From the NCBI RefSeq assembly GCF_937952055.1, contig NZ_CALFYO010000020.1:434001-498000 (forward strand): a stretch of 64,000 nucleotides of DNA, given 5' to 3'. Under the pieces are notes generated by a model that was not told the origin of the DNA, made no database searches, and saw only the letters and a list, made by a program, of their open reading frames with translations. Position 1 is the stretch's first letter; each line of letters opens with the position of its first letter. A program made the translations under genes and the position numbers. Source of the stretch: an uncultured Piscinibacter sp. GTDB lineage: Bacteria > Pseudomonadota > Gammaproteobacteria > Burkholderiales > Burkholderiaceae_C. Below, one piece after another: positions 27,391 through 40,351 of the stretch.

Positions 27391-29418
27391 CTACTTGCCG
27401 CCCAGGCTGCCCAGGTAGGGCCACAGCTGCCAGGTCATCAGGCCGATCACGCCCACGATCATCACCAGCGCGTACCAGTAGAGGTAGCCGGTCTGCAGGA
27501 AGCGCGTCAGCGCCGCGAGGCCGCCGACCGCACGCGCAGAGCCGTCGATCACGATGTTGTCGATCAGGCCGACGTCACCGCCCTTCCACAGGCCACGGCC
27601 GATGCCGCGCGCCGCCGGGGCGAAGATGGTCTCGTTGATCCAGTCCATGTAGTACTTGTTCTCCAGCACACGCACCAGCGGGCTGAAGATGCGTGCAAGC
27701 GCGGCCGGGATCTCCGGCTTGAGCATGTAGAACACGTAAGCCGTGAGCACGCCGGCCAGGGCGAGCCAGAACGGCAGCGTGCTGAGGCCGTGAGTCGCCA
27801 TCGCCAGCGCGCCGTGGAAGCCCTGGGCCAGTTCCGCCATGGCAGGGTGCTTGTCGAGGTTGACGACGATCGAATCCGAGAACAGCTCGCCATAGAGCAT
27901 CGGCTGGATCGTCAGGTAGCCGATCACCACCGAGGGCACGGCCAGCAGCAGCAGCGGAGCGGTCACCACCCAGGGCGACTCGTGCGGCTCGTGCGCGTGG
28001 CCGTCGCCGTGATCGTCATGGTGGTCATGTTCGCCCGGGAAGGGCTTGTGCCGGAAACGCTCCTTGCCATGGAAGACGAGGAAATACATGCGGAACGAAT
28101 AGAACGCCGTGACGAACACGCCGGCGATGACCGCGAAGTAGGCGAAGCCCGAGCCCGGCAGGTGCGAGGCGTGCACGGCCTCGATGATGCTGTCCTTGCT
28201 GTAGAAGCCGGCAAACAGCGGCGTGCCGATCAGCGCCAGTGAACCCAGCAGCGAGGTGATCCAGGTGATGGGCATGTACTTGCGCAGGCCGCCCATGTTG
28301 CGGATGTCCTGATCATGGTGCATGCCGATGATCACGCTGCCCGCGGCGAGGAAGAGCAGCGCCTTGAAGAACGCGTGCGTCATCAGGTGGAACACCGCCA
28401 CCGAGTAGGCCGAGGCGCCCAGCGCCACTGTCATGTAGCCCAGCTGCGAGAGCGTGGAGTAGGCGACGACCCGCTTGATGTCGTTCTGGATGATGCCCAG
28501 GAAGCCCATGAACAGCGCCGTGATCGCGCCGATCACCAGGATGAAGCTCAGCGCCGTGTCCGACAGCTCGAACAGCGGCGACATGCGCGCCACCATGAAG
28601 ATGCCGGCGGTCACCATGGTCGCCGCATGGATCAGCGCGGAGATCGGCGTCGGGCCTTCCATCGAGTCCGGCAGCCAGACGTGCAGCGGAAACTGCGCGC
28701 TCTTGCCCATGGCACCGATGAACAGGCAGATGCAGGTCACCGTGATCAGCATCCACTCGGTGCCGGGGAATGTCAGCTTGGCCAGCTCCGGGCCCTTGGC
28801 GAAGGCCTCGCCGTAGTTGAGCGTGCCGGCGTAAGCGACGATCAGGCCGATGCCGAGGATGAAGCCGAAGTCGCCGACCCGGTTGACCAGGAAGGCCTTC
28901 ATGTTGGCAAAGATCGCCGTCGGCCTGGTGTACCAGAAGCCGATCAGCAGATAGCTGACCAGGCCCACCGCCTCCCAGCCGAAGAACAGCTGCAGGAAGT
29001 TGTTGCTCATCACGAGCATCAACATCGAGAAGGTGAACAGCGAGATGTAGGAGAAGAAGCGCTGGTAGCCCGGGTCCTCCTCCATGTAGCCGATGGTGTA
29101 GATGTGCACCATCAGCGAGACGAAGGTCACCACGCACATCATCATCGCCGACAGCCCGTCGATGAGGAAGCCGATCTCCATCTTCAGGTCACCGAGCACC
29201 ATCCACTCGTAGACCGTGGCATTGAAGCGCGCGCTGTCGACGGCGACGGACTTCAGCACCATCGCCGAGAGGATGAACGACACCAGCACGCCGAGGATGG
29301 TGATGCTGTGCGCGCCGCGGCGGCCGACGGTCTTGCCGAACAGTCCGGCGATCACCGCACCGGCCAGCGGCGCCATCGGGATCGCGAGCAGGAGATTGGG
29401 ATTCAATGCAGCGGACAT
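27391..29418 (-). CDS. nuoL: NADH-quinone oxidoreductase subunit L
   Basis: 675 residues, the largest antiporter-like subunit, with 15-16 membrane helices and the long C-terminal lateral helix. SAQFPLHVWLPDSMEGPTP is the diagnostic segment. A His/Asp-rich loop (HDHHDDHGDGHAH, near residue 470) sits between helices; such loops vary between species and may simply be solvent-exposed. Seven bases separate it from nuoK. Confidence 0.97.
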   Translation of the reverse strand: MSAALNPNLLLAIPMAPLAGAVIAGLFGKTVGRRGAHSITILGVLVSFILSAMVLKSVAVDSARFNATVYEWMVLGDLKMEIGFLIDGLSAMMMCVVTFVSLMVHIYTIGYMEEDPGYQRFFSYISLFTFSMLMLVMSNNFLQLFFGWEAVGLVSYLLIGFWYTRPTAIFANMKAFLVNRVGDFGFILGIGLIVAYAGTLNYGEAFAKGPELAKLTFPGTEWMLITVTCICLFIGAMGKSAQFPLHVWLPDSMEGPTPISALIHAATMVTAGIFMVARMSPLFELSDTALSFILVIGAITALFMGFLGIIQNDIKRVVAYSTLSQLGYMTVALGASAYSVAVFHLMTHAFFKALLFLAAGSVIIGMHHDQDIRNMGGLRKYMPITWITSLLGSLALIGTPLFAGFYSKDSIIEAVHASHLPGSGFAYFAVIAGVFVTAFYSFRMYFLVFHGKERFRHKPFPGEHDHHDDHGDGHAHEPHESPWVVTAPLLLLAVPSVVIGYLTIQPMLYGELFSDSIVVNLDKHPAMAELAQGFHGALAMATHGLSTLPFWLALAGVLTAYVFYMLKPEIPAALARIFSPLVRVLENKYYMDWINETIFAPAARGIGRGLWKGGDVGLIDNIVIDGSARAVGGLAALTRFLQTGYLYWYALVMIVGVIGLMTWQLWPYLGSLGGK

Positions 29419-29425
29419 GGCGGTC

Positions 29426-29740
29426 TCAACCCTTCAGCGAGTCGAGCTCGTCGACGTTGATCGTGGAGCGGTTGCGGAACAGCACCACCAGGATCGCCAA
29501 ACCGATGGCCGATTCTGCCGCCGCGACGGTGAGGATGAAGAACACGAACACCTGGCCGGCCATGTCGCCGAGGTAGTGCGAGAAGGCCACGAAGTTCAGG
29601 TTGACCGCCAGCAGCATCAGCTCGATGGCCATCAGCAGCACGATCAGGTTCTTGCGGTTCAGGAAGATGCCGATCACCGACAGCGCGAACAGGATCGCGC
29701 CGAGCGACAGGTAATGGCCGAGTGTCACCGGTCCGATCAT
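29426..29740 (-). CDS. nuoK: NADH-quinone oxidoreductase subunit K
   Basis: 104 residues with three transmembrane helices. The two conserved membrane Glu residues of the proton path are present ([13 protein letters not shown] and [13 protein letters not shown]). It sits between the antiporter subunits and the quinone end of the membrane arm. The ATG overlaps the nuoJ stop by four bases. Confidence 0.97.
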   Translation of the reverse strand: MIGPVTLGHYLSLGAILFALSVIGIFLNRKNLIVLLMAIELMLLAVNLNFVAFSHYLGDMAGQVFVFFILTVAAAESAIGLAILVVLFRNRSTINVDELDSLKG

Positions 29741-30375
29741 GGGGTGTCTCCTCCCGCAGGCGCGGCCGGTGCCGGGACTTCCACCTCGGCCTTCATCTGC
29801 ACGATGCGGACGCGGTCCGCCTTCTTCGCCCGCACCTGCTCGGCCGGGTCGATGTACTTCGAGTCCTTGCGGCGGCGCAGCGTCAGCGCGATGGCCGCGA
29901 TGATCGCCACCAGCAGCAGCACCGCGGCGATCTGCAGCGGATAGAGGTAGCGCGTGTAGATCTCGATGCCGAGCAGCTTGGTGTTGCCCATCTTCAGCGC
30001 CGCGGCGTCGGCCACCGGCGCCGTGCTCACGTCGAAGCCCGGGATCAGCACCAGCGCCATCTCCAGCGCGATGACCACGCCGATCAGGCCGGCCAGAGGG
30101 AAGTGCTTCCAGAAGCCCTCGCGCAGCGCGTCGACGTTCATGTCGAGCATCATCACGACGAAGAGGAACAGCACCATTACCGCACCGACGTAGACGAGCA
30201 CCAGGGCGATGGCGAGGAACTCGGCGCGCAGCAGCAACCACACACACGCGGCGTTGAAGAAGGCAAGTACGAGGTAGAGCGCGGCGTAGACCGGCGTGCG
30301 CGCCGTGATGACGCGGAAGGCCGCGAACAGCAGCACGGCCGAGAAGACGTAGAAGAGCGCGGTTTGCATGTCCAT
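29737..30375 (-). CDS. nuoJ: NADH-quinone oxidoreductase subunit J
   Basis: 212 residues with five membrane helices and the conserved [17 protein letters not shown] segment of helix 3. A charged C-terminal tail follows ([18 protein letters not shown]). Two start codons, 30375 and 30369, are close together; either gives a normal protein. It overlaps nuoK by four bases. Confidence 0.96.
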   Translation of the reverse strand: MDMQTALFYVFSAVLLFAAFRVITARTPVYAALYLVLAFFNAACVWLLLRAEFLAIALVLVYVGAVMVLFLFVVMMLDMNVDALREGFWKHFPLAGLIGVVIALEMALVLIPGFDVSTAPVADAAALKMGNTKLLGIEIYTRYLYPLQIAAVLLLVAIIAAIALTLRRRKDSKYIDPAEQVRAKKADRVRIVQMKAEVEVPAPAAPAGGDTP

Positions 30376-30413
30376 GTTGTTGTTGCAGGCGCGAAGGCCG
30401 GCCGCCGCAGCGG

Positions 30414-30911
30414 TCAGCGGTACTTGGCGTCCGCCTCCTTGGTGGCCGCGATCTCGCGCTCGTAGCGGTCACCCACCGCGAGCAGCATGTCCTTGGTGAA
30501 ATAGAGGTCGCCGCGCTTCTCGCCGTGGTACTCGAAGATGTGCGTCTCGACGATCGAGTCGACCGGACAGCTCTCCTCGCAGAAGCCGCAGAAGATGCAC
30601 TTCGTCAGGTCGATGTCGTACCGCGTGGTGCGGCGCGAGCCGTCATCGCGCACGTCGGACTCGATGGTGATCGCCATCGCAGGGCAGACCGCCTCGCACA
30701 GCTTGCAGGCGATGCAGCGCTCCTCTCCGTTCTCGTAGCGGCGCAGCGCGTGAAGGCCGCGGAAGCGCGGGGACAGCGGCGTCTTCTCCTCCGGGAACTG
30801 CACGGTGATCTTGCGCTGGAAGAAGTGCCGCCCGGTGAGCTTGAAGCCCTTGAGCAACTCCAGCAGGAAGAAGCTGGAGACGAAGTCCTTGAGCGTGGAA
30901 GCCGATGCCAT
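30414..30911 (-). CDS. nuoI: NADH-quinone oxidoreductase subunit I
   Basis: 165 residues. Two 4Fe-4S ferredoxin motifs are intact: Cys66, 69, 72, 76 and Cys105, 108, 111, 115. They hold clusters N6a and N6b, which pass electrons to the N2 cluster in NuoB. An amphipathic N-terminal helix tethers it to the membrane. nuoH lies 14 bases upstream. Confidence 0.97.
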   Translation of the reverse strand: MASASTLKDFVSSFFLLELLKGFKLTGRHFFQRKITVQFPEEKTPLSPRFRGLHALRRYENGEERCIACKLCEAVCPAMAITIESDVRDDGSRRTTRYDIDLTKCIFCGFCEESCPVDSIVETHIFEYHGEKRGDLYFTKDMLLAVGDRYEREIAATKEADAKYR

Positions 30912-30925
30912 GGTTGGTTCTCGCC

Positions 30926-31990
30926 TCACTTCCAGATGTTCCAGGGCGACTGGATCCAGGCGCCGACCACGACCAGCCAGACCAGCGTCAGCGGGATGAA
31001 GATCTTCCAGCCCAGGCGCATGATCTGGTCGTAGCGGTAGCGCGGAAAGCTCGCGCGCACCCAGAGGAACAGCGTGCACATGCAGAAGACCTTGATGCCG
31101 AGCCAGATCCAGCCCGGGATCCAGTTGAACAGCGCGCTGTCGATCGGCGGCAACCAGCCGCCGAGGAACATGATCACGGCCAGCGTCGAGACCAGGATGA
31201 TGTTCGCGTACTCGGCGAGGAAGAACATCGCGAAGGCCATGCCCGAGTACTCGACCATGTGGCCGGCGACGATCTCCGACTCGCCCTCCACCACGTCGAA
31301 CGGATGGCGGTTGGTCTCGGCGATGCCAGCAATGACATAGACGCCGAAGATCGGCAGCAGCGGCAGCCAGTTCCAGGACAGGAAGTTCAGCCCCATCGCG
31401 GCGAACTGGCCCCTGCTCTGCCCCATCACGATCTCGGTCATGTTCAGGCTGGCCGAGACCATCAGCACGACCACCAGCGCGAAGCCCATGGCGATCTCGT
31501 AGGAGACCATCTGCGCCGAGGCGCGCAGCGCGCCGAGGAAGGCGTACTTCGAGTTGGACGCCCAGCCGGCAATGATCACGCCGTAAACCTCCATCGAGGT
31601 GATCGCCATCAGGAACAGCAGGCCGGCGTTGATGTCGGCCAGCGCGACCTCCGGTCCGAAAGGCACCACCGCCCAGGCCGCCAGCGCCGGCATGATGGTC
31701 ATCACCGGTCCGAGCAGGAACAGTCCCCTGTTCGCCGCGGTCGGGAGGATGATCTCCTTGAAGATCAGCTTCACCGCATCGGCGATCGGCTGCAGCAGGC
31801 CCTTGGGTCCGACTCGATTCGGCCCGGGACGGATCTGCGTCCAGCCGATGGCCTTGCGCTCCCACAGCGTGAGGTAGGCGACGCAGATCATCAGCGGCAA
31901 CACGACCGCGACGATCTTCACGAGGGTCCAGACGACCGGCCAGGCAGGGCCGAGCAGTGAACTGCCGTAGGTGGTGACGGTGTCGAGCAT
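30926..31990 (-). CDS. nuoH: NADH-quinone oxidoreductase subunit H
   Basis: 354 residues with eight or nine membrane helices. It forms much of the quinone entry chamber; the loop [20 protein letters not shown] and [20 protein letters not shown] carry the conserved charged residues. Full length for the family. It starts eight bases after nuoG. Confidence 0.97.
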   Translation of the reverse strand: MLDTVTTYGSSLLGPAWPVVWTLVKIVAVVLPLMICVAYLTLWERKAIGWTQIRPGPNRVGPKGLLQPIADAVKLIFKEIILPTAANRGLFLLGPVMTIMPALAAWAVVPFGPEVALADINAGLLFLMAITSMEVYGVIIAGWASNSKYAFLGALRASAQMVSYEIAMGFALVVVLMVSASLNMTEIVMGQSRGQFAAMGLNFLSWNWLPLLPIFGVYVIAGIAETNRHPFDVVEGESEIVAGHMVEYSGMAFAMFFLAEYANIILVSTLAVIMFLGGWLPPIDSALFNWIPGWIWLGIKVFCMCTLFLWVRASFPRYRYDQIMRLGWKIFIPLTLVWLVVVGAWIQSPWNIWK

Positions 31991-31998
31991 CGTGCGCC

Positions 31999-34323
31999 TC
32001 AGGCTTTGTCGACCGCGACGGCGCCGAACATGGCACCGAGGGTGGCGGTATCGGGATGGCCGGCCGGAACGCGCAGGGTGTCGGCAGCCAGCGTGGCGTC
32101 CAGGCGGGCGGGGAGCACGGCGCCGACGCTACCCTGCGACACGCGCACCCGATCGCCGGGGACAAGACCCAGCCGCGACCACAGTGCCTCGGGCAAGCTG
32201 ACCTGCGGCGCACGCGCGTCGGCAGTCATCTGCAACGAGGCCGCGCGGCGCACCAGCGAATCGGCGCTGTAGATCGGCACGTCCGCGATGCGCTGCAGGC
32301 CCGTCACGGCAGCCGGCGCAGACAGCACGGCACCGGTGACGTTGTCCAGGCGCGCAGTCAGCGACGCGGCATCGCCCAGCGCCTCGGCCCGCACTTCTTC
32401 GGAGGTCTCGAACTCGAAGCCGGACAGGCCCAGCATGTTGCCGAGCACGCGCAGCACCTTCCAGGCCGGGCGGGTCTCGCCCAGCGGCTTGACGACGCCG
32501 TGGAAGCTCTGCACACGACCCTCGGCATTGACGAAGCTGCCGGAGGTCTCGGTGAAGGGAGCGATCGGCAGCAGCACATCGGCCACGTCTAGCGCGGTGT
32601 CCTTGAATGCGCTGAAGGCAACGACCATCTCGGCGCCGTGCAGCGCAGCCTTCGCGGCGCTCGGGTCGGCGGCGTCGAAGTCGGGGTCGACGTCGAGCAT
32701 CAGCATCGCCTTGAGCTGTGCGCTGCCCAGCATCCGGCCGGCGTTCAACCCGCCGGGACCGGGCTGGGCGCCGACCAGCTGGGCGCCGACGCTGTTGGCG
32801 GCCTCGCCCAGGTAACCCACCGAGGCGCCGGTTTGTTCCGCGATCCAGTTCGCCAGCACGAGCAGCGCACCGGCCTGCGGATGCTGCGCGGCGGCGTTGC
32901 CCAACAGCACCGCCTTGCGTTCGCCGGACAGCAGCGAGTCGGCGACCGCCTTGGCCTCGGGGGACGGGTTGCCGGTCATCGGCGCGCTGCTGCCCTTGGC
33001 GGCACCGATGGCCGCGGCAATGTCGGCCAGCGATTGCAGCCAGGCCGACGGCGCAGCCACCAGGCGCGTGCCCATCGGCATCAGCCAGTCGTCGGCCAGC
33101 GCGTGCAGGCTGTGCACCTGCGCGCCCTTGCGTGCCGCCTGGCGGATGCGCTGGGCGAACAGCGGATGGTCCTTGCGCAGGAACGAGCCCACCACCAGCA
33201 CGCGCTGCAGGGTCGAGAGCGCGGCAATCGGCAGCCCGAGCCAGCGCGCCTTGCCCGTACCCGCGACATTGACGAAATCGGCATGACGGGTGCGGTGGTC
33301 GATGTTCTCGCTGCCCAGCCCGCGCACCAGCTTGGCCAGCAGGTGCAGCTCCTCGACGGTGGCATGCGCCGAGCCGAGCGCGCCGATGGCCGACGGCCCG
33401 TGGTCGACCTTGATCTGCGTGAGGCCTCGCACCACGTACTCGAGTGCGGTCTTCCAGTCGACCGTCTTCCACTGCCCGCCCTGCTTGAGCATCGGCGCGG
33501 TCAGGCGCGCGTCGCTGTTGAGGGCTTCGTACGAGAAGCGGTCGCGATCGGCGATCCAGCACTCGTTGACGTCCTCGTTCTCGAGGGGGACGACGCGCAT
33601 CACCTGGTTGTTCTTCACCTGCACGACGAGGTTCGCACCGGTGCTGTCGTGCGGGCTGACGCTCTTGCGGCGCGACAGCTCCCAGGTGCGGGCGCTGTAG
33701 CGGAACGGCTTGCTGGTCAGCGCGCCGACCGGGCACAGGTCGATCATGTTGCCCGACAACTCGGAGTCGACCGTTTCGCCGACCACGGTGGTGATCTCGG
33801 AGTGCTCGCCGCGGTGGATCATGCCGAGCTCCATCACCCCGGCCACTTCCTGGCCGAAGCGCACGCAACGCGTGCAGTGAATGCAGCGGCTCATCTCCTC
33901 CATCGAGATCAGCGGGCCGACGTTCTTGTGGAAGACGACGCGCTTCTCTTCCGTATAGCGCGAGGCCGAGCCACCGTAGCCGACGGCGAGGTCCTGCAAC
34001 TGGCACTCGCCGCCCTGGTCACAGATCGGGCAGTCCAGCGGGTGGTTGATGAGCAGGAACTCCATCACCGACTGCTGGGCCTTGATCGCCTTGTCGCTCT
34101 TGGTGCGCACGATCATGCCCTGCGTCACGGGCGTCGCGCAGGCCGGCATCGGCTTGGGCGCCTTCTCCACGTCGACCAGACACATGCGGCAGTTCGCCGC
34201 GATGGAGAGCTTCTTGTGGTAGCAGAAGTGCGGGATGTAGGTGCCGGCCTTCTCGGCGGCATGCATCACCATGCTGCCTTCGAGCACCTCCACCTTCTTG
34301 CCGTCGAGTTCGATTTCGATCAT
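31999..34323 (-). CDS. nuoG: NADH-quinone oxidoreductase subunit G
   Basis: 774 residues. The N-terminal 2Fe-2S domain has Cys34, 45, 48 and 62, and the His-Cys cluster ([16 protein letters not shown]) and the [11 protein letters not shown] cluster follow. The rest is a molybdopterin-oxidoreductase-like fold without a working Mo site. It transfers electrons from NuoE/F toward NuoI. The C-terminal third is Ala-rich, as usual in Burkholderiales. Confidence 0.97.
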   Translation of the reverse strand: MIEIELDGKKVEVLEGSMVMHAAEKAGTYIPHFCYHKKLSIAANCRMCLVDVEKAPKPMPACATPVTQGMIVRTKSDKAIKAQQSVMEFLLINHPLDCPICDQGGECQLQDLAVGYGGSASRYTEEKRVVFHKNVGPLISMEEMSRCIHCTRCVRFGQEVAGVMELGMIHRGEHSEITTVVGETVDSELSGNMIDLCPVGALTSKPFRYSARTWELSRRKSVSPHDSTGANLVVQVKNNQVMRVVPLENEDVNECWIADRDRFSYEALNSDARLTAPMLKQGGQWKTVDWKTALEYVVRGLTQIKVDHGPSAIGALGSAHATVEELHLLAKLVRGLGSENIDHRTRHADFVNVAGTGKARWLGLPIAALSTLQRVLVVGSFLRKDHPLFAQRIRQAARKGAQVHSLHALADDWLMPMGTRLVAAPSAWLQSLADIAAAIGAAKGSSAPMTGNPSPEAKAVADSLLSGERKAVLLGNAAAQHPQAGALLVLANWIAEQTGASVGYLGEAANSVGAQLVGAQPGPGGLNAGRMLGSAQLKAMLMLDVDPDFDAADPSAAKAALHGAEMVVAFSAFKDTALDVADVLLPIAPFTETSGSFVNAEGRVQSFHGVVKPLGETRPAWKVLRVLGNMLGLSGFEFETSEEVRAEALGDAASLTARLDNVTGAVLSAPAAVTGLQRIADVPIYSADSLVRRAASLQMTADARAPQVSLPEALWSRLGLVPGDRVRVSQGSVGAVLPARLDATLAADTLRVPAGHPDTATLGAMFGAVAVDKA

Positions 34324-34340
34324 GTCAGTGCCCCGGTCGC

Positions 34341-35684
<1,344 letters not shown>

Positions 35685-35689
35685 GGAAC

Positions 35690-36172
35690 TCAGCCCTTGC
35701 GAAGCGTGTCGAGCAGCGCGTCGAGACGCTCTGTGCTCATGAAGCTGCACATCTCGCGGTCGTTGACCAGCAGCACCGGCGCATCGGCGCAGGCGCCGAG
35801 GCACTCGCTGTGCTGCACGGTGAACAGGCCGTCGGCCGTGGTGCCGCCGGCCTCCACGCCCAGCTTGCCGCAGACATGGTCCAGCGCCTTCTGACCGTCG
35901 CGCAGCTGGCACGGCAGGTTGGTGCAGACGTTCAGCTTGAACTTGCCCACCGGCTGCTGGTTGTACATGTTGTAGAAGGTCGTGACCTCGTGCACCGCGA
36001 TCGGCGGCATGCCGAGGTAGGCTGCCACGGCCTTCTCGCTGTCGGCAGACACGAAGCCCTGCTCCTGCTGCACGATGGCCAGGCAGGCCATCACGGCCGA
36101 CTGCTTCTGGTCCGCGGGGTACTTGGCGACTTCCTTGTCGAAGCGCGCCAGCGTCGATTCCGAGAAGTTCAT
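35690..36172 (-). CDS. nuoE: NADH-quinone oxidoreductase subunit E
   Basis: 160 residues, thioredoxin-like fold. The four ligands of the 2Fe-2S cluster N1a are Cys83, 88, 124 and 128. It partners with NuoF. The start codon overlaps the nuoD stop (ATGA), so the two are coupled. Confidence 0.97.
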   Translation of the reverse strand: MNFSESTLARFDKEVAKYPADQKQSAVMACLAIVQQEQGFVSADSEKAVAAYLGMPPIAVHEVTTFYNMYNQQPVGKFKLNVCTNLPCQLRDGQKALDHVCGKLGVEAGGTTADGLFTVQHSECLGACADAPVLLVNDREMCSFMSTERLDALLDTLRKG

Positions 36173-37422
36173 CGATCGATCTCGCCGAAGACGATGTCCA
36201 TGGTGCCGATGATCGCGACGGCGTCGGCGATCATGTGTCCGCGCGACAGCTCGTCGAGCGCGGCCAGATGCGCGAAGCCGGGCGGACGGATCTTCAGCCG
36301 GTAGGGCTTGTTCGCGCCGTCGCTCACCAGGTAGATGCCGAACTCGCCCTTGGGATGCTCCACCGCCGCGTAGGCCTCGCCCTCGGGCACGTGGAAGCCC
36401 TCCGTGAAGAGCTTGAAGTGGTGGATCAGCTCCTCCATGCTGGACTTCATGTCCACGCGCGACGGCGGGGCCACCTTGTGGTTGGCGGTGATCACCGGAC
36501 CGGGGTTGGCGCGCAACCAGTCCACGCACTGCTTGATGATGCGGTTGCTCTGGCGCATCTCCTCGACGCGCACCAGGTAGCGGTCGTAGGTGTCGCCGTT
36601 GACGCCCACCGGGATGTCGAAGTCGAGCTTGGCGTAGACGTCGTAGGGCTGCTTGCGGCGCAGATCCCACTCGACCCCCGAGCCTCGCAGCATCGGGCCG
36701 GTGAAGCCGAGATTCAGTGCGCGCTCCGCCGAGACCACGCCGATGCCCACGGTGCGCTGCTTCCAGATACGGTTGTCGGTGAGCAGCGTCTCGTACTCGT
36801 CGACATAGGTGGGGAAGCGCTGCGTGAAGTCGTCGATGAAGTCGAGCAGCGAACCCTGCCGGTTCTCGTTCAGTCGCGAGATCGCCTTGGCGTTGCGGAT
36901 CTTCGAGGCCTTGTACTGCGGCATCGTGTCGGGCAGATCGCGATACACGCCGCCCGGTCGAAAGTAGGCCGCATGCATGCGCGCGCCCGAGGCGGCCTCG
37001 TACATGTCGAACAGGTCCTCGCGCTCGCGGAAGCAGTAGATGAACACGTTCATCGCACCGCAGTCGAGGCCGTGCGCACCCAGCCACATCAGGTGGTTCA
37101 GCAGGCGGGTGATCTCGCTGTACATCACCCGGATGTACTGTGCGCGCTCGGGCACCTCGATGCCGAGCAGCTTCTCGATCGCCAGGCAGTACGCATGCTC
37201 GTTGCACATCATCGACACGTAGTCGAGGCGGTCCATGTACGGCAGCGACTGGATGAAGGTCTTGCTCTCGGCAAGCTTCTCGGTGGCGCGGTGCAGCAGG
37301 CCGATGTGCGGGTCGGCGCGCTGGATCACTTCGCCGTCGAGCTCGAGCACGAGGCGCAGCACGCCGTGCGCGGCCGGGTGCTGCGGCCCGAAGTTCAACG
37401 TGTAGTTCTTGATCTCGGCCAT
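36169..37422 (-). CDS. nuoD: NADH-quinone oxidoreductase subunit D
   Basis: 417 residues, the 49-kDa-type subunit related to NiFe hydrogenase large subunits. The conserved opening [20 protein letters not shown] carries the His of the quinone site. The C-terminus ends FGEIDR as in the family. It is separate from nuoC here, not fused as in Escherichia coli. nuoC ends one base before it. Confidence 0.98.
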   Translation of the reverse strand: MAEIKNYTLNFGPQHPAAHGVLRLVLELDGEVIQRADPHIGLLHRATEKLAESKTFIQSLPYMDRLDYVSMMCNEHAYCLAIEKLLGIEVPERAQYIRVMYSEITRLLNHLMWLGAHGLDCGAMNVFIYCFREREDLFDMYEAASGARMHAAYFRPGGVYRDLPDTMPQYKASKIRNAKAISRLNENRQGSLLDFIDDFTQRFPTYVDEYETLLTDNRIWKQRTVGIGVVSAERALNLGFTGPMLRGSGVEWDLRRKQPYDVYAKLDFDIPVGVNGDTYDRYLVRVEEMRQSNRIIKQCVDWLRANPGPVITANHKVAPPSRVDMKSSMEELIHHFKLFTEGFHVPEGEAYAAVEHPKGEFGIYLVSDGANKPYRLKIRPPGFAHLAALDELSRGHMIADAVAIIGTMDIVFGEIDR

Positions 37423-37423
37423 C

Positions 37424-38020
37424 TCAGTGCAGTCCGCCGTAGTTGTCTTCGCGGATGATGCGCGGGGTGATCTCGCGCGGCTCGATCGTCACCGGCTGGT
37501 AGATCACGCGCTTCTGCTCGGGGTCGTAGCGCATCTCCACGTGGCCCGTGGTCGGGAAGTCCTTGCGGAACGGGTGCCCGATGAAGCCATAGTCGGTGAG
37601 GATGCGGCGCAGGTCGAGGTGGCCCTCGAAGATGATGCCGTAGAGGTCGAAAGCCTCGCGCTCGAACCAGTTGGCCGAGCTCCAGACCTCGGTGAGCGAG
37701 GCGACCATCGGCACGTCGTCGTCCGGCGCGAACACCTTCAGTCGCACGCGCCAGTTCTTGCTCACCGACAGGAGGTGCGACACCACGCAGAAGCGCGGCC
37801 CCTCCCAGGGCTGGTCCTTCCAGCCCGAGTAGTCGACGCCGCACAGGTCGATCAGTTGCTCGAACTTCAACTCGGCATGGTCGCGCAGCGAACGTGCCGC
37901 TTCGATGTAGTTGATCGCCGAGACCGTGACGGTGATCTCGCCGCGGTCGCGCACCAGCTTGTCGATGCGCGCGCCGAGCGCCGATTCCAGGGCCGCCTGG
38001 AGCGTGTCGAGTTTGCTCAT
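37424..38020 (-). CDS. nuoC: NADH-quinone oxidoreductase subunit C
   Basis: 198 residues, the 30-kDa-type subunit. The signature ERENFDLYGIxFxGHxDLRR-like stretch appears as [20 protein letters not shown], followed by [15 protein letters not shown]. It is a peripheral-arm scaffold without cofactor. It ends with NYGGLH, as in many betaproteobacteria. Confidence 0.97.
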   Translation of the reverse strand: MSKLDTLQAALESALGARIDKLVRDRGEITVTVSAINYIEAARSLRDHAELKFEQLIDLCGVDYSGWKDQPWEGPRFCVVSHLLSVSKNWRVRLKVFAPDDDVPMVASLTEVWSSANWFEREAFDLYGIIFEGHLDLRRILTDYGFIGHPFRKDFPTTGHVEMRYDPEQKRVIYQPVTIEPREITPRIIREDNYGGLH

Positions 38021-38030
38021 GGGCTTGTTG

Positions 38031-38507
38031 TTATCGAGCGATGGTGTTCTCGCGGCGGATCTTGGCCTGCAACTGTAGAACGCCGTAGAGCAACGCCTCG
38101 GCGGTCGGCGGGCAGCCCGGCACGTAGACGTCGACCGGCACGATGCGGTCGCACCCGCGAACCACCGAGTAGCTGTAGTGGTAGTAGCCGCCGCCGTTGG
38201 CGCAGGAGCCCATCGACAGCACCCAGCGCGGCTCGGCCATCTGGTCGTAGACCTTGCGCAGCGCCGGCGCCATCTTGTTGCACAGCGTGCCGGCGACGAT
38301 CATCAGGTCGCTCTGCCGCGGGCTGGGACGAAACAGCATGCCGAAGCGATCGATGTCGTAGCGCGCCGCGCCGGCGTGCATCATTTCCACCGCACAGCAC
38401 GCCAGCCCGAAGGTCATCGGCCACAGTGAGCCGGTCTTCGACCAGTTGATGACCGCATCCAGGCTCGTCGTGACGAAGCCCTCTTTGAGTACGCCTTCGA
38501 TGCCCAT
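38031..38507 (-). CDS. nuoB: NADH-quinone oxidoreductase subunit B
   Basis: 158 residues. The N2 4Fe-4S ligands are the tandem Cys37-Cys38 (GLACCAVEM), Cys102 and Cys132 (PGCPP). This cluster reduces the quinone. The gene is ten bases upstream of nuoC and 15 bases after nuoA. Confidence 0.98.
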   Translation of the reverse strand: MGIEGVLKEGFVTTSLDAVINWSKTGSLWPMTFGLACCAVEMMHAGAARYDIDRFGMLFRPSPRQSDLMIVAGTLCNKMAPALRKVYDQMAEPRWVLSMGSCANGGGYYHYSYSVVRGCDRIVPVDVYVPGCPPTAEALLYGVLQLQAKIRRENTIAR

Positions 38508-38522
38508 GTCGGTGCCTGCGCT

Positions 38523-38882
38523 CTATTCCCAGTCCAGGGCGCCCTTTTTCCACTCGTAGGCGAAGCCGACGACGAGGATGCCCAGAAAGATCATCATGGC
38601 CCAGAAGCCTGACGCGCCGATTTCATTCAGCGACACGGCCCACGGGAAGAGGAACGCGATCTCGAGGTCGAACAGGATGAAGAGGATCGCGACGAGGTAG
38701 TAGCGCACGTCGAACTTCATGCGCGCGTCTTCGAAGGCCTCGAAGCCGCATTCGTAGGGCGAGTTCTTCGCCGCATCGGGCCGCCGCGGCCCGAGTAGGA
38801 AGCCCAGCACCTGGGGCGCCACCCCCACCGCCACGCCGACCAAGATGAACAGGATGACGGGGAGGTAAGGTTCCAGATTCAT
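38523..38882 (-). CDS. nuoA: NADH-quinone oxidoreductase subunit A
   Basis: 119 residues with three transmembrane helices and the conserved loop [22 protein letters not shown]. It is the first gene of the nuo operon. The upstream neighbour on the same strand is tRNA-Leu, whose encoded CCA end is only 14 bases from the nuoA start. The nuo message may therefore arise from a transcript that also contains the tRNA, or its promoter lies inside the tRNA region. Confidence 0.97.
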   Translation of the reverse strand: MNLEPYLPVILFILVGVAVGVAPQVLGFLLGPRRPDAAKNSPYECGFEAFEDARMKFDVRYYLVAILFILFDLEIAFLFPWAVSLNEIGASGFWAMMIFLGILVVGFAYEWKKGALDWE

Positions 38883-38896
38883 GGGGGGCGCGTGTC

Positions 38897-38981
38897 TGGT
38901 GCCGACGGCGAGACTCGAACTCGCACAGCTTTCGCCACTACCCCCTCAAGATAGCGTGTCTACCAATTTCACCACGTCGGC
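38897..38981 (-). tRNA. tRNA-Leu (anticodon GAG)
   Basis: 85 bases including an encoded CCA. The acceptor strands GCCGACG and CGTCGGC pair perfectly. The D arm has AATTGGTAGACAC, and the anticodon stem-loop is CTATC-TTGAGGG-GGTAG, giving GAG. A variable arm typical of class II tRNAs (GTGGCGAAAGCTGT region) and the T arm GCGAG-TTCGAGT-CTCGC are visible. It reads CUC/CUU codons. The 154 bp between it and secG shows no gene. Confidence 0.96.
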
Positions 38982-39135
38982 CGTGTTCTCACGGTTGTGC
39001 CGGCTTGCATGAGGAATGGCTTGCCGGACAGCCGCGCATTCTAACCTCAATCGCTGCGCGCACCCTCGTTTTCGCTGCACTGCAACAGCGTGGTTTGCGC
39101 TGGCGCATGTCGAGCCGAGCGCTTCACGCGACGAC

Positions 39136-39552
39136 TCAGTTGGACGGTACCGCGCCTGCACCGGAAGACGCTGCGGCGGCCGGTGCCGGCGTGGCCGCAG
39201 CCGCCGGCGCGCTCGCCGAACCCGGCACCAGGGCTGCACCGGTGGCCGGCACGCTCGCGGCAGGCGCCGCCGCGCCCTCCAGCACGCTGCTGCCTCCGGC
39301 CGGCCGCGCGCTGCGGTCGTTCGCAAAGAAGGCCAGCGTCAGCGTGGCCGCGAAGAACACCGTGGCACACACCGCCGTCGAGCGCGACAGGAAGTTCGCG
39401 CTGCCGGTGGCGCCGAACAGACTGCCCGAGGCGCCGCTGCCGAAGGACGCACCCATGTCGGCGCCCTTGCCGTGCTGGATCAGCACGAGGCCGATCATCA
39501 CGAGCGCCGAGATGATCTGGACGGCCACGAGCAGGTTGTGCAAGAGATTCAT
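39136..39552 (-). CDS. secG: Preprotein translocase subunit SecG
   Basis: 138 residues. Two transmembrane helices (about 5-25 and 55-75) flank the conserved cytoplasmic loop GKGADMGASFGSGASGSLFG. The C-terminal 55 residues are an Ala/Pro/Ser-rich low-complexity tail, common in betaproteobacterial SecG. It assists SecYE in protein export. tpiA lies 36 bases upstream on the same strand. Confidence 0.95.
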   Translation of the reverse strand: MNLLHNLLVAVQIISALVMIGLVLIQHGKGADMGASFGSGASGSLFGATGSANFLSRSTAVCATVFFAATLTLAFFANDRSARPAGGSSVLEGAAAPAASVPATGAALVPGSASAPAAAATPAPAAAASSGAGAVPSN

Positions 39553-39588
39553 TCTTGGAGACTCCGAGATTTCGAGCGCCGCGGGCCG

Positions 39589-40332
<744 letters not shown>

Positions 40333-40351
40333 CGTGTTCATCCTCGAGAGC

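Noticed and set aside
24217..29460. Several long plus-strand frames opposite nuoN, nuoM and nuoL
   Set aside because: Their His/Arg/Asp-rich composition mirrors the reverse complement of membrane-protein codons. The minus-strand nuo genes are certain.
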